Source of the DNA: a gamma proteobacterium HTCC5015
Lineage (GTDB): Bacteria; Pseudomonadota; Gammaproteobacteria; HTCC5015
Assembly (NCBI GenBank): GCA_000155715.1
Contig: DS990599.1
Location: 218,419-282,418 of the forward strand
DNA: 64,000 nucleotides
Direction of reading: 5' to 3'
The translations under genes and the position numbers were made by a program. Shown here piece by piece: positions 9,411-17,578 of this stretch. Positions within the stretch are counted from its first letter, which is position 1. Every line of letters begins with the position of its first letter. The notes below the pieces were generated by a model. That model made no database searches and was not told the origin of the DNA. It saw only the letters and a list, made by a program, of their open reading frames with translations.

Positions 9411-12400
9411 AACGCTTTTTACCAATAGTTAGCAGTTTTATCTTTTTTGTTACAGCCGTTATGTCGGTGCCTGCTTGGGCGGATGACATTGAAATTTTCC
9501 GCGCCTCAGCCACACAGCAGAGCAGCGTCCCCAACTTGCTGATGGTGGTTGATACCTCGGGCAGTATGGGCACAAAAGATGTGACGGTGCCTGCCGAAGC
9601 CTATGACGCCACGAAAACCTATAGTGGCCGCTTTGACACGGGGGATTGGTACGCATTGGTGAATTGTGGGCGCTACGGTTGTGATGCTCACCGCATGGAT
9701 AAATCCTTGAACCAGTGTGATGCGGCCGCCGCTGAATTGGCGAGCAATGGTGTTTTTGATGGCAATATGGCTCGATTGGTCGAGGGTGAAAACAGGACCG
9801 TCACCGAACGAGTTTGTGAAAATGTGTGTACTCGTTGGTTTTGGGGTTTTTGTATTCGCAGCGAGAGACGCTGTGAAGACCAAACCACCACTTATAGTGA
9901 GCCGAGTCGATGGGAGACTATTGAAGAGAATCATAGCAATGATGAGGTCGCCTACGACTGTGAACGCGACGAAGTGGGCAACTCTGTGACGGAGTACGCA
10001 GCGATCAACGGAAGCTTTGATAATTCAACCGGTGGTGATTTGCCCAGTGCGGCGTACACGTCGAGTGAAGACTTTGAAGATCGTTTAAATTGGTCGTCTG
10101 AAGATTACAGCGCGCGCGTTGTGACGGGCAATTACCTGAACTGGCAAGAAAACCACAATGATGAGAAGACGGTCACGCGCCTGAAAGCGGTGCAAAATGT
10201 GCTGCACGATGTCATTGGCGGCATGGATAATGTGAACTTTGGTCTGATGGATTTTTATGGCAAAGGCCGCGTTATCTACCCTGTTAGCTTAGTGAACGAC
10301 GACCGAGTACAGCTTCTGAAAACAGTGGATGACTTGGAGGCCAATGGTGGCACGCCGTTGCAAGAAGCACTGCATGAATCGGGGCGTTACCTGATGGGAG
10401 ACACCTATTATTATGGGGAGCGTGGTGTGTCTAGTGCATTTGAATCGGATGGTAAGACTTACGACAGCCCGATTCTCAATGAGTGTCAAGCGAATGCGGT
10501 TGTGTTACTCACCGATGGTGAGCCGACAGATTATGGAACGGATAATGTCATCCACGATATGATTAAGCCCGTCCATGAGAAAAACGGCACGAGACGCTGT
10601 ACTAGCTATAGGGATAACGGTAACGATTACACGCGCTACTGCTTGCCTGAAATTGCTCAGTTTATGCGCGATTTTGACCTGAGTTCTGGCTTAGACGGCG
10701 ATCAAACGGCACAGACCTTCACGGTTGGCTTTAAGTCGGACCAAGAACTCCTGCAAGATACGGCCTCTAAAGGTCAGGGCAACTACTTCCAGGCGAATGA
10801 CTCTGTCGAGCTGACTCAGGCTCTAAAAGATATTGTTCGCAAGATCAAATCGGAAAGCAGTACCTTTACAACGCCCGGTGTTGCGGTGAACAACTACGGC
10901 CGCCTCACTAACCGGGAAGAAATTTATTACGCCCTTTTCCTACCTAGAGAGAGCGATCGCTGGGGCGGGAATTTGAAGCGTTATAAAATTACCAACGACG
11001 GTACCATTGTCGATCAAGATGGCCAGCCTGCAGTTGATGAGGCGACGGGCTTCTTTAAGGCATCGGCGAGAAGCTACTGGAGTTTGCGCAACGACGGCAA
11101 TGAAGTTGAGAGCGGCGGTGCGGCTTCAAGGCAGAGCGTGCCGCGCAAAGTCTATACTTATACGGATGGCTCTGCGCCTAAAGATGCCTCTCTCGCGATG
11201 ATGCCTTCAGCTCAGCTTGAGCCCGGCAACTCTGATATCGAAGCAGAGGACTTAGGGCTTGGCCCCTCGCAAACGGCACTGAGAACGCGAGTGCTCCGTT
11301 GGGCGCAAGGTTATGACACAGAGGACGACGATGGTGACGGCTCCACGTCTGACGTCTATGGTTACATTGGCGATCCTTTGCATTCATCGCCAACGCTCGT
11401 GACGTACTCACAAACTGCCACTGGGTCGAATTCGACGATTTTCTTTGGCAGCAATGAAGGTTTTGTCCACGGCATTGATGCCGAAACGGGGGCAGAACAG
11501 TTTGCCTTTATGCCGAAAGAGTTGCTGGGTAATCTCAATGCATATCGCGCCGATAAAGATGCGGTAGTGGTGGATACCAAGCCTTACGGTATGGATGCAG
11601 AGATAGGCGTCTGGGTGAACGACCTCAACCAAGACGGTTCGTTGCATACCAGTGGCGGCTCAATTCAAGGTGCGGGTACTAGCGAGCAGGAGAGTGCCTA
11701 TATCTATGCGGGTATGCGTCGAGGTGGCCGAAGCTACTATGCGCTGGATGTGACAATGCCCGATGCGCCTGTACTCAAGTGGCATATCTCAGGGGATGAC
11801 AGCCACTATCTATCGTGGTCGCAACCTGCGGCGTTTAAAGAGCTCGGCCAAACTTGGTCCAAGCCATTGGTCTCTCTTGTGAAATGGGGTGGCGACGATG
11901 GCGATCCAAGAGTCGTGCTGTTCTTTACTGGTGGCTACGATGAAGATCAAGACGATGCCACCGATGTTGTCGCTGATGATGTCGGTCGAGCGCTTTATAT
12001 GGTTGATGCAGAAACCGGCGAACTGTTGTGGTCTGCTGGTCCCACGGCGGCCCACGACTTGCAGCTATCTGGCATGCAGTACAGTTTCCCTGCGACACCA
12101 GCAGTGGTCGATACGACGGGTGACGGTTATGTGAATATGGTCGTTGCGCCTGATGTAGGGGGTAACGTATGGCGCTTTGACATCGATAATGAAAACGAGG
12201 GTAGTGAAGATGTGAAGGTGACTGGCGGTAAAATTGCCGAGTTGAGCCAATCGGGCGAGCCTGTCAAGTTCTTTGCTAGCCCCGATGTGTCGATCATTCA
12301 GAAAGAAGGGGTTACGCCCTTCTTGTCCATCGCTTTGGGTTCAGGCGCTCGTCCCAGCCCGCTGAGCAAGAAGGTGCAAGATGCCTTCTTCATGATCAAG

Positions 12401-13000
12401 CAGAAGGACTTTACAAGTGCGCCTAAAGATAGCTCAGGAAAAGTAGCGTATGACACGATAAGAAAGTCTGATCTTTATAATTCTTCATCGCTCAATATGG
12501 ATGCATTAAGCACGACTGAGCAAGCGAAGGTATTGTCAGATATCAGCAAAGCTAATGGCTGGTATATGGACTATGATGTAGACGGTGAAAAATCATTAGG
12601 TGCATCACTCACCTTTAATGGTCAAATCATTTTTACCAGCTTTTCACCGGGTGGTTCAGGTACCGGTTGTGGTCCAGATACGGGTACCAATAGACTCTAT
12701 ATTCGCGATGTGTTGACGGGTACGACCACTATCCAGACCAACAACGGCACGCTCGACAACCAAGAGCTGCAGCAACCAGGTATTGCGCCAGAGCCTACGG
12801 TCTTATTCCTGCGCAAAGAGGAAGATGGCAAGGTCACTCAAGTGCCGCAGATCATTGTTGGTACGGAAGTGATTAAGGATCAAGATGGTTGTGGCATCGC
12901 TGATGCTTCCTGTGGTAACGGAAGCAATAATGGAAATACGAAAGACAGAGATAGCAGTAACACAAGCTCTAAAGTTCAGTTCTGGTTTGAGGAGCGCTAG
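9407..13000 (+). CDS. pilY1: Type IV pilus tip adhesin PilY1
   Basis: PilY1 is the large tip-associated protein that, with minor pilins, primes pilus assembly and mediates adhesion and surface sensing. The 1197 residues start with a signal peptide ending VPAWA. A von Willebrand A domain follows with the MIDAS motif DTSGSMG near residue 50 and a second element LLTDGEPT near 365. The domain carries many cysteines in residues 85-190. The C-terminal half (about 640-1150) is the PilY1 beta-propeller, with repeated blades such as YIGDPLHSSPTLV and FFGSNEGFVHGID. Acidic loops (DTEDDDGDGS, DLNQDGS) are possible calcium sites. It sits between the small exported protein and pilE, the Pseudomonas order. 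Confidence 0.94.
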   Translation: MKRFLPIVSSFIFFVTAVMSVPAWADDIEIFRASATQQSSVPNLLMVVDTSGSMGTKDVTVPAEAYDATKTYSGRFDTGDWYALVNCGRYGCDAHRMDKSLNQCDAAAAELASNGVFDGNMARLVEGENRTVTERVCENVCTRWFWGFCIRSERRCEDQTTTYSEPSRWETIEENHSNDEVAYDCERDEVGNSVTEYAAINGSFDNSTGGDLPSAAYTSSEDFEDRLNWSSEDYSARVVTGNYLNWQENHNDEKTVTRLKAVQNVLHDVIGGMDNVNFGLMDFYGKGRVIYPVSLVNDDRVQLLKTVDDLEANGGTPLQEALHESGRYLMGDTYYYGERGVSSAFESDGKTYDSPILNECQANAVVLLTDGEPTDYGTDNVIHDMIKPVHEKNGTRRCTSYRDNGNDYTRYCLPEIAQFMRDFDLSSGLDGDQTAQTFTVGFKSDQELLQDTASKGQGNYFQANDSVELTQALKDIVRKIKSESSTFTTPGVAVNNYGRLTNREEIYYALFLPRESDRWGGNLKRYKITNDGTIVDQDGQPAVDEATGFFKASARSYWSLRNDGNEVESGGAASRQSVPRKVYTYTDGSAPKDASLAMMPSAQLEPGNSDIEAEDLGLGPSQTALRTRVLRWAQGYDTEDDDGDGSTSDVYGYIGDPLHSSPTLVTYSQTATGSNSTIFFGSNEGFVHGIDAETGAEQFAFMPKELLGNLNAYRADKDAVVVDTKPYGMDAEIGVWVNDLNQDGSLHTSGGSIQGAGTSEQESAYIYAGMRRGGRSYYALDVTMPDAPVLKWHISGDDSHYLSWSQPAAFKELGQTWSKPLVSLVKWGGDDGDPRVVLFFTGGYDEDQDDATDVVADDVGRALYMVDAETGELLWSAGPTAAHDLQLSGMQYSFPATPAVVDTTGDGYVNMVVAPDVGGNVWRFDIDNENEGSEDVKVTGGKIAELSQSGEPVKFFASPDVSIIQKEGVTPFLSIALGSGARPSPLSKKVQDAFFMIKQKDFTSAPKDSSGKVAYDTIRKSDLYNSSSLNMDALSTTEQAKVLSDISKANGWYMDYDVDGEKSLGASLTFNGQIIFTSFSPGGSGTGCGPDTGTNRLYIRDVLTGTTTIQTNNGTLDNQELQQPGIAPEPTVLFLRKEEDGKVTQVPQIIVGTEVIKDQDGCGIADASCGNGSNNGNTKDRDSSNTSSKVQFWFEER

Positions 13001-13002
13001 TC

Positions 13003-13446
13003 ATGAGGTCAAGCGTAAAAAGTAAAGGCTTTTCTTTGCTGGAGCTGATGATTGTTGTTGCTATCTTGGGCATTATTTCCGCTGTGGCCTATCCGAGCTA
13101 TGTGGAATATGTCCTAGAGTCTAGGCGAGGCGACGCTCACAAGGCCTTGCTGATGGTCATGCAGGCGGAGGAGCGTTTTTATAACAACTCCGGCACATAC
13201 AGCTACACCACCACTCTGGGTGGTGCGGCTGGCACTGGCTTGCAGTTAGATGTGGTAGGGGGGGCTTTTCAGACAGAAGATGCCACTTACAATATAACGG
13301 CTGCTGCCTGTGGTGCTGGTATCGCACAGTGTGTTCAGTTAACGGCAACGGCGATTGGCGATCAGGCTGAGGATACGGATTGCGCGACTATCACCTATCA
13401 GTCGACGGGTACTAAAGGTGGTACGAGCGGCTTAAATTGCTGGTAG
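13003..13446 (+). CDS. pilE: PilE-type type IV pilin
   Basis: A 147-residue pilin with leader ending KSKG then FSLLELMIVVAILGIISAVA, a textbook class III signal with Glu at +5. The rest fits the ComP_DUS/PilE group: YPSYVEYVLESRRGDA follows the helix and a C-terminal disulfide loop is likely between CATIT and the last residues, LNCW. It starts two bases after pilY1 and closes the minor-pilin operon, as pilE does in Pseudomonas. It is probably a minor rather than the major pilin, judged from position. Confidence 0.88.
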   Translation: MRSSVKSKGFSLLELMIVVAILGIISAVAYPSYVEYVLESRRGDAHKALLMVMQAEERFYNNSGTYSYTTTLGGAAGTGLQLDVVGGAFQTEDATYNITAAACGAGIAQCVQLTATAIGDQAEDTDCATITYQSTGTKGGTSGLNCW

Positions 13447-13464
13447 CTCTTTAGCTTGCTTACA

Positions 13465-14565
13465 CTAGCCCGCGGCAGCGGGCTGGTGTTCTTGAGCTAG
13501 ATACTCTTCGGATTGCATTTCCAACAATCGGCTGGTGGCGCGATCAAACTCAAAACTTAATCGCTTACCCGTATAGAGTTCATTAGCTGTCGCCTCTGCA
13601 CTGATAATGACCTTGACGCGGCAGTCGTAAAAAACATCCAGTAGATTCAGAAATCGGCGAGCGGCATCGTTATTGTCATCGTTCATTTGAGGCACATTGC
13701 TGATGAATACACTGTGGTGCTCAGCGGCAATTTCCAAGTAATCGTCTTGAGAGCGGGCGGATTCACACAGCTCGCTAAATTCAAACCAAATAGCACCCTC
13801 TGATTCACCGTGATGGGCAATGTCTCTGCCATTGATGGAAATAAAATCGGCTTGATAGTGAGTGTTACTGACAATGGCTCGAAAGCATTGTTTCATTGCC
13901 GCTTCAGCGTTGGAGTCCAGTGGGCTGTGATAGGTGTTCTCAAGCTGTAGAGTGCGCAGTCGATAGTCGGTCTGGTTGTCCAGTTCGATTACGGAACAGT
14001 GTGCTTTCAGTGCCTCAATGGCGGGTACAAAGCGCGCCCGCTGTAAACCATCTTTATACAAATCGTCGGGTGGGCGGTTGGAGGTCGTAATCAGCGTAAC
14101 CCTTCGCTGAAATAAGGCCTCAAGCAGTGTGCCCAGTATCATGGCATCGCCAATGTCATTTACATGAAATTCGTCGAGACACAAAACGCGGGCTTGCTTC
14201 GCAATTTTGCGCGCCACGGCAGTGAGTGTATCGGGCTGATGGCCCAGTTGACGCAGCTCGTCGTGGACGTAGGCCATAAAGCGGTGGAAGTGCATGCGCC
14301 AGATATCAGGGCGTTGAGCGGCTTGGGAAAAAATATCCATCAGCATGGTTTTACCACGACCCACACCGCCCCAAATATAGAGCCCGCGAATATCGTGACG
14401 GCGGGGTTTAGCGCGTCGAGTGACGGGGCGCTTGAGAGGATTTTCAGACTCGTAGCAGAGTGCTGCTTGAATGGCATCGTACTCCTGCATGAGGCGATCC
14501 TGGCCTGAGTCAGGTTCTAAGTGGAGTTCCGCTTTTTTCGAAAGATACAATTCAGACGGTTTCAT
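13465..14565 (-). CDS. zapE: Cell division protein ZapE (AFG1-like ATPase)
   Basis: ZapE is an AAA-type ATPase of the AFG1 family that acts at the Z-ring during late division in gammaproteobacteria. The 366 residues have the Walker A GGVGRGKT near residue 66, Walker B LCLDEFHVND near 130, and the family stretch FHRFMAYVH between them. The length is normal. It is encoded on the opposite strand, tail to tail with pilE (18 bp gap), and heads a minus-strand run. Confidence 0.95.
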   Translation of the reverse strand: MKPSELYLSKKAELHLEPDSGQDRLMQEYDAIQAALCYESENPLKRPVTRRAKPRRHDIRGLYIWGGVGRGKTMLMDIFSQAAQRPDIWRMHFHRFMAYVHDELRQLGHQPDTLTAVARKIAKQARVLCLDEFHVNDIGDAMILGTLLEALFQRRVTLITTSNRPPDDLYKDGLQRARFVPAIEALKAHCSVIELDNQTDYRLRTLQLENTYHSPLDSNAEAAMKQCFRAIVSNTHYQADFISINGRDIAHHGESEGAIWFEFSELCESARSQDDYLEIAAEHHSVFISNVPQMNDDNNDAARRFLNLLDVFYDCRVKVIISAEATANELYTGKRLSFEFDRATSRLLEMQSEEYLAQEHQPAAAG

Positions 14566-14610
14566 AGTTACCTCGTTCGAGGCAGCTATTATAGCGACTA
14601 GCTCGCCCTA

Positions 14611-15822
14611 TCAGCTAGGGCGCGCCGTGTGCTCTGAGGGTTCGTTTTCCAGTGTTTGTTGTAAATCGTGAAGCAATTGCTCTTGCAGAGTATCTAATGC
14701 CTGCTGCTTACTCTTCGCTGCGTCGCCCAACCAATCGCCCAGCTCTTTCCGTTTACTATTGAAGTAGTTCAAAATAAACGCTTCAGATTTGAACATAAAG
14801 CGAATGGTATCGGCGGGATCCACTTGACAGAACGGCGCGTTCGCCACCTCTCTAGCGGCATTTTCTTGAGCGCGGCAGTAGCGGACGAGAAGTTGAAACA
14901 GTGCCATTTGGGCTTGTTGAAATGATTCGGCATGCTGAGTAGAGGAAAGGCTATTGATACTGGCGTCGACAACCATGTCGAGCCACTCGAGCAATTGAGC
15001 TTCGCTGATAAAGCCCTGTAGTTGCTTTAGTTGTTCTCGCAGATCTTGGGCTTTACTGCGCAGCATTTGGATGTCGCTATTCGCTCTCGCCTGTTCATCG
15101 GAGAGCTGATAGACATGGACTAAGTCGATGGCTTTTCTATCTAGAATACGGATTTCTCTCTCCAAAGAGCGAATGTCCGCCTCGTTTTTATTGGCGTTCT
15201 GATTGGCTCGCTGCAACTCCAAGCCCTGCGTCAGCAGGCGCAGTGTAAAGTACTCGCTGATGGCCTGCTGCGTCGCGTTCATTTGATGCTGTAAATCAAT
15301 CGAAGCGGCATGAATTTCTTTGCGGTCATCTGCGTTAATGTCCGGAATGTTATCCAATGCCGCCTTGCATGCCGCAATATTCTGGGCCTCAGACTTAAGG
15401 TCGCGGCTAACGCTTTCGAGTTGTTCTAAGCCCGAGTCGAGTTGCTGGCGGGAGTGGCTATCGGCGTGAATTTGCCAGTGCGTATAGGCAATTTGTAGGG
15501 TTTCAAGCCGAGGGATAAAGCGTTGTTTCAGCGTTTTGCTATTGCCTTCGGCGGCCATGGCAACGGCGTCGGCAACGAGTTCGCCATAGCGCTCAGACAG
15601 AGCAATGCGGTGTCGCAGACGCAGAGAAGCCGACTCGAATATACGATTTTCTAAGACTTCCCGCTTGTCTTCACTGAGTTGGTCGAGCCACTCATCTGGC
15701 ACTTGATCTGGAAATTGCTCAATGGGCAGAGAGGCTAAATCATTTGTGCTCATCGAGTTTAACATCCGCCAAAACAACGATTGAGGCAATTGGGCTTTAT
15801 TGATGTGGTGTACGCTTCCCAT
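14611..15822 (-). CDS. Uncharacterised coiled-coil protein (paralog of its neighbour)
   Basis: I do not recognise this family. From ATG 15822 the product has 403 residues, no signal peptide and no membrane helix, so it is probably cytoplasmic. An N-terminal region (FWRMLNSM...LASLPIEQFPDQVPDEWL...DKREVLENRIF) and a C-terminal region (LLEWLDMVVDAS...ALFQLLVRYCRAQENAAREVA...FILNYFNSKRKELGDWL) match the neighbouring gene at 15994-17169 position by position. Between them lie long heptad-like, Gln- and Glu-rich helices (about residues 120-270). The upstream in-frame extension to 15939 lacks the shared N-terminal motif and is probably not translated. A tandem duplication that diverged is the simplest origin. 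Confidence 0.8.
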   Translation of the reverse strand: MGSVHHINKAQLPQSLFWRMLNSMSTNDLASLPIEQFPDQVPDEWLDQLSEDKREVLENRIFESASLRLRHRIALSERYGELVADAVAMAAEGNSKTLKQRFIPRLETLQIAYTHWQIHADSHSRQQLDSGLEQLESVSRDLKSEAQNIAACKAALDNIPDINADDRKEIHAASIDLQHQMNATQQAISEYFTLRLLTQGLELQRANQNANKNEADIRSLEREIRILDRKAIDLVHVYQLSDEQARANSDIQMLRSKAQDLREQLKQLQGFISEAQLLEWLDMVVDASINSLSSTQHAESFQQAQMALFQLLVRYCRAQENAAREVANAPFCQVDPADTIRFMFKSEAFILNYFNSKRKELGDWLGDAAKSKQQALDTLQEQLLHDLQQTLENEPSEHTARPS

Positions 15823-15993
15823 AAGACCGTCCCCTGTTTTTCCTTTTGTTTGATCTTCGACAGAACTGTCTTGGCCTCGACAAAAATGGCTGTCTTGTGT
15901 CGAAAAAGCGGCTAAGACGGTTCTTACACAGGGAATCAATCAAAATGTGCGCCACTTTGGGCGCAATAGGGGCAGAAGGCGACAAGCGGTCGC
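15823..15993 (-). other. Gap between the two coiled-coil paralogs
   Basis: The 171-bp gap contains a stem-loop candidate near 15868-15915: outer arms GTCTTGGC and GCTAAGAC (one mismatch) enclose TCGACA and TGTCGA. It has no T-run typical of an intrinsic terminator. It may be part of the leader of the downstream gene; no clear promoter was found. Confidence 0.35.
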
Positions 15994-17169
15994 TTATTCG
16001 GCGTCAGCGGTGCTGTCGCGAATCAGGTCGAGAACCTCGTTTTCAAATTGCTCAAGGCGAGAGAGGGTATCTTCGCTGACCCCCCAGCCTTTCACATCGA
16101 CATCTTTGTTTTTAAAATATTTCAGAACAAAGCGCTCGGTTTCCAGCATATAGCGTCGGTTGGCATCGCGATCGAGCGTGGTGAATTCGCGAGTAGCGAC
16201 TTGCTCTGCAGCGGCGACTTGAGCCTCGCAGTAGCGTTGAAGCAATTTGAACAAGCTATCTTGTGCGTTCTTCTGGGCTTGATTGAGAGACTCGTCGCCT
16301 TCAATGGGGCTGATATGGGCGTCGATCACAACATCCATCCACTGTGTAAGATCTTGCTCGGGGATGATCAAGTCATACTTCGGCTTCTCACTTTCCATCA
16401 GTTGTAACTCCGTGCGGAGCTCTTGAATGAAGTGATTCTGGTTGATCTCAGTGCCCTTGAGCCCCATGGCTTTGGTAGAGGACTCGATGCGCTTTTGGAT
16501 TTCCCCGATCTCCCAGTAAATGCCTTTCAAGCGTTTCAGTTTGGTTTCAACTTCCACGGCCTTTTCATTCAGCTCTTTGCAGACGAGCTTAAGCCGACTC
16601 TCGTTGATGCGCGCCAGCCAGCTGTTGGACACTTCCAGCTGCTTTTTTATCACGGCGATGGCATCTTTAAACTCAGGTTGATACTGCCCGGAAAGATGAA
16701 AGCCGTTTCGGAGCATATCAAACTGTTCTTGCAGTTTTTGCATCTCCGCGCCAGCGGCAATAATAGAGCTGCGCATACTCTTGATGTGCGCCTGAATAAT
16801 CTCTTCATTATTGTGGGACGGGTTGCTGAGCTGCTCTTCCACCAGCTCTTCAAGGCGCTCCACCGACTCTTTAAAAGGGGGGGGGACGATGTCTTCAGGC
16901 TCGACCTTCACTCGGTCGAGAGCGGGAATGAGCTCGGCACCAAAGATTTGTTCTAGGGCGAGACGCTCAGACACGTGGTGGGAGTTGGCCTCGAATAAAA
17001 GGTCGTCGAGAATCTCGCGGCGCTCGCCGCTAATGCCGCGCAATAGATCTTGAGGAATTTCCCGGGGCAGCTTGGAAGCGGGTAGCTTTCGCAGCTCTTC
17101 AACCGGCATGGTCTTCACCATTTTGGCGAAGACGGGAAGAGGAATGCGGGGTAGTATTTTGTCACTCAT
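15994..17169 (-). CDS. Uncharacterised coiled-coil protein (paralog of its neighbour)
   Basis: An unrecognised 391-residue protein without signal peptide or membrane helix. It starts MSDKILPRIPLPVFAKMVK; the region PVEELRKLPASKLPREIPQ and the following RREILDDLLFEAN correspond to the same positions in the 14611-15822 product, as do LTQWMDVVIDAH, SLFKLLQRYCEAQVAAAEQVA and RFVLKYFKNK near the C-terminus. The middle (about residues 100-270) is predicted coiled coil, rich in Glu and Lys. The gene is transcribed before its paralog, after pepN and the glutaredoxin-like gene. Two coiled-coil paralogs side by side suggest hetero-oligomer formation, which is inference only. Confidence 0.82.
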   Translation of the reverse strand: MSDKILPRIPLPVFAKMVKTMPVEELRKLPASKLPREIPQDLLRGISGERREILDDLLFEANSHHVSERLALEQIFGAELIPALDRVKVEPEDIVPPPFKESVERLEELVEEQLSNPSHNNEEIIQAHIKSMRSSIIAAGAEMQKLQEQFDMLRNGFHLSGQYQPEFKDAIAVIKKQLEVSNSWLARINESRLKLVCKELNEKAVEVETKLKRLKGIYWEIGEIQKRIESSTKAMGLKGTEINQNHFIQELRTELQLMESEKPKYDLIIPEQDLTQWMDVVIDAHISPIEGDESLNQAQKNAQDSLFKLLQRYCEAQVAAAEQVATREFTTLDRDANRRYMLETERFVLKYFKNKDVDVKGWGVSEDTLSRLEQFENEVLDLIRDSTADAE

Positions 17170-17261
17170 TGTTTTTTAGCCCTACTCGAGTTCAACCCAT
17201 CCTTGTTGTTAGAGGGATCATTGTAACGGAAAAAAACGCGATTGTTCACCGTTGATGACCG

Positions 17262-17576
17262 CTAGTTGGTCTCGGCAATGCGTTGATCAATAAACGTGAT
17301 AATGTCTTTAGATTCATAGAGCCAGCGCTCCTCCTTGCCAATGTACAGGCAGGGAACGGTGGTGCGCCCGCCGCCTTGCTGTAACGCGTTGCGGTGCGCG
17401 GTACTGGCGCTGATATCACAGAGTTCGACCTCCAGTTCTAGCGCTTGAAGGTGGCGCAGAACGCGCTGACAAAAAGGGCAGCTCGAAAAGTAGTAAAGCT
17501 TGAGGTCGGCGAGTTGCGCCTGAGCCTGCTCAGGATTCTCGGGCGGTGTGGCTGTCGGTGTACTTCGGAAAAACAT
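17262..17576 (-). CDS. Glutaredoxin-like protein
   Basis: A 104-residue protein with a thioredoxin-like fold of the glutaredoxin/GST-N type. The active site is SSCPFCQRV near residue 34, the cis-proline loop is TTVPCLYIG near 73, and ESKDIITFID near the C-terminus is the usual glutathione-side helix. It starts two bases after the pepN stop on the minus strand and so is very likely co-transcribed with pepN. It would catalyse glutathione-dependent disulfide exchange in the cytoplasm. A short Pro/Thr-rich N-terminal tail precedes the domain. The specific substrate is unknown. Confidence 0.88.
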   Translation of the reverse strand: MFFRSTPTATPPENPEQAQAQLADLKLYYFSSCPFCQRVLRHLQALELEVELCDISASTAHRNALQQGGGRTTVPCLYIGKEERWLYESKDIITFIDQRIAETN

Positions 17577-17578
17577 AG

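Noticed and set aside
14769-14972. Other small frames antisense or out of frame to minus-strand genes
   Set aside because: They lie within well-supported genes and follow from codon bias, not coding.
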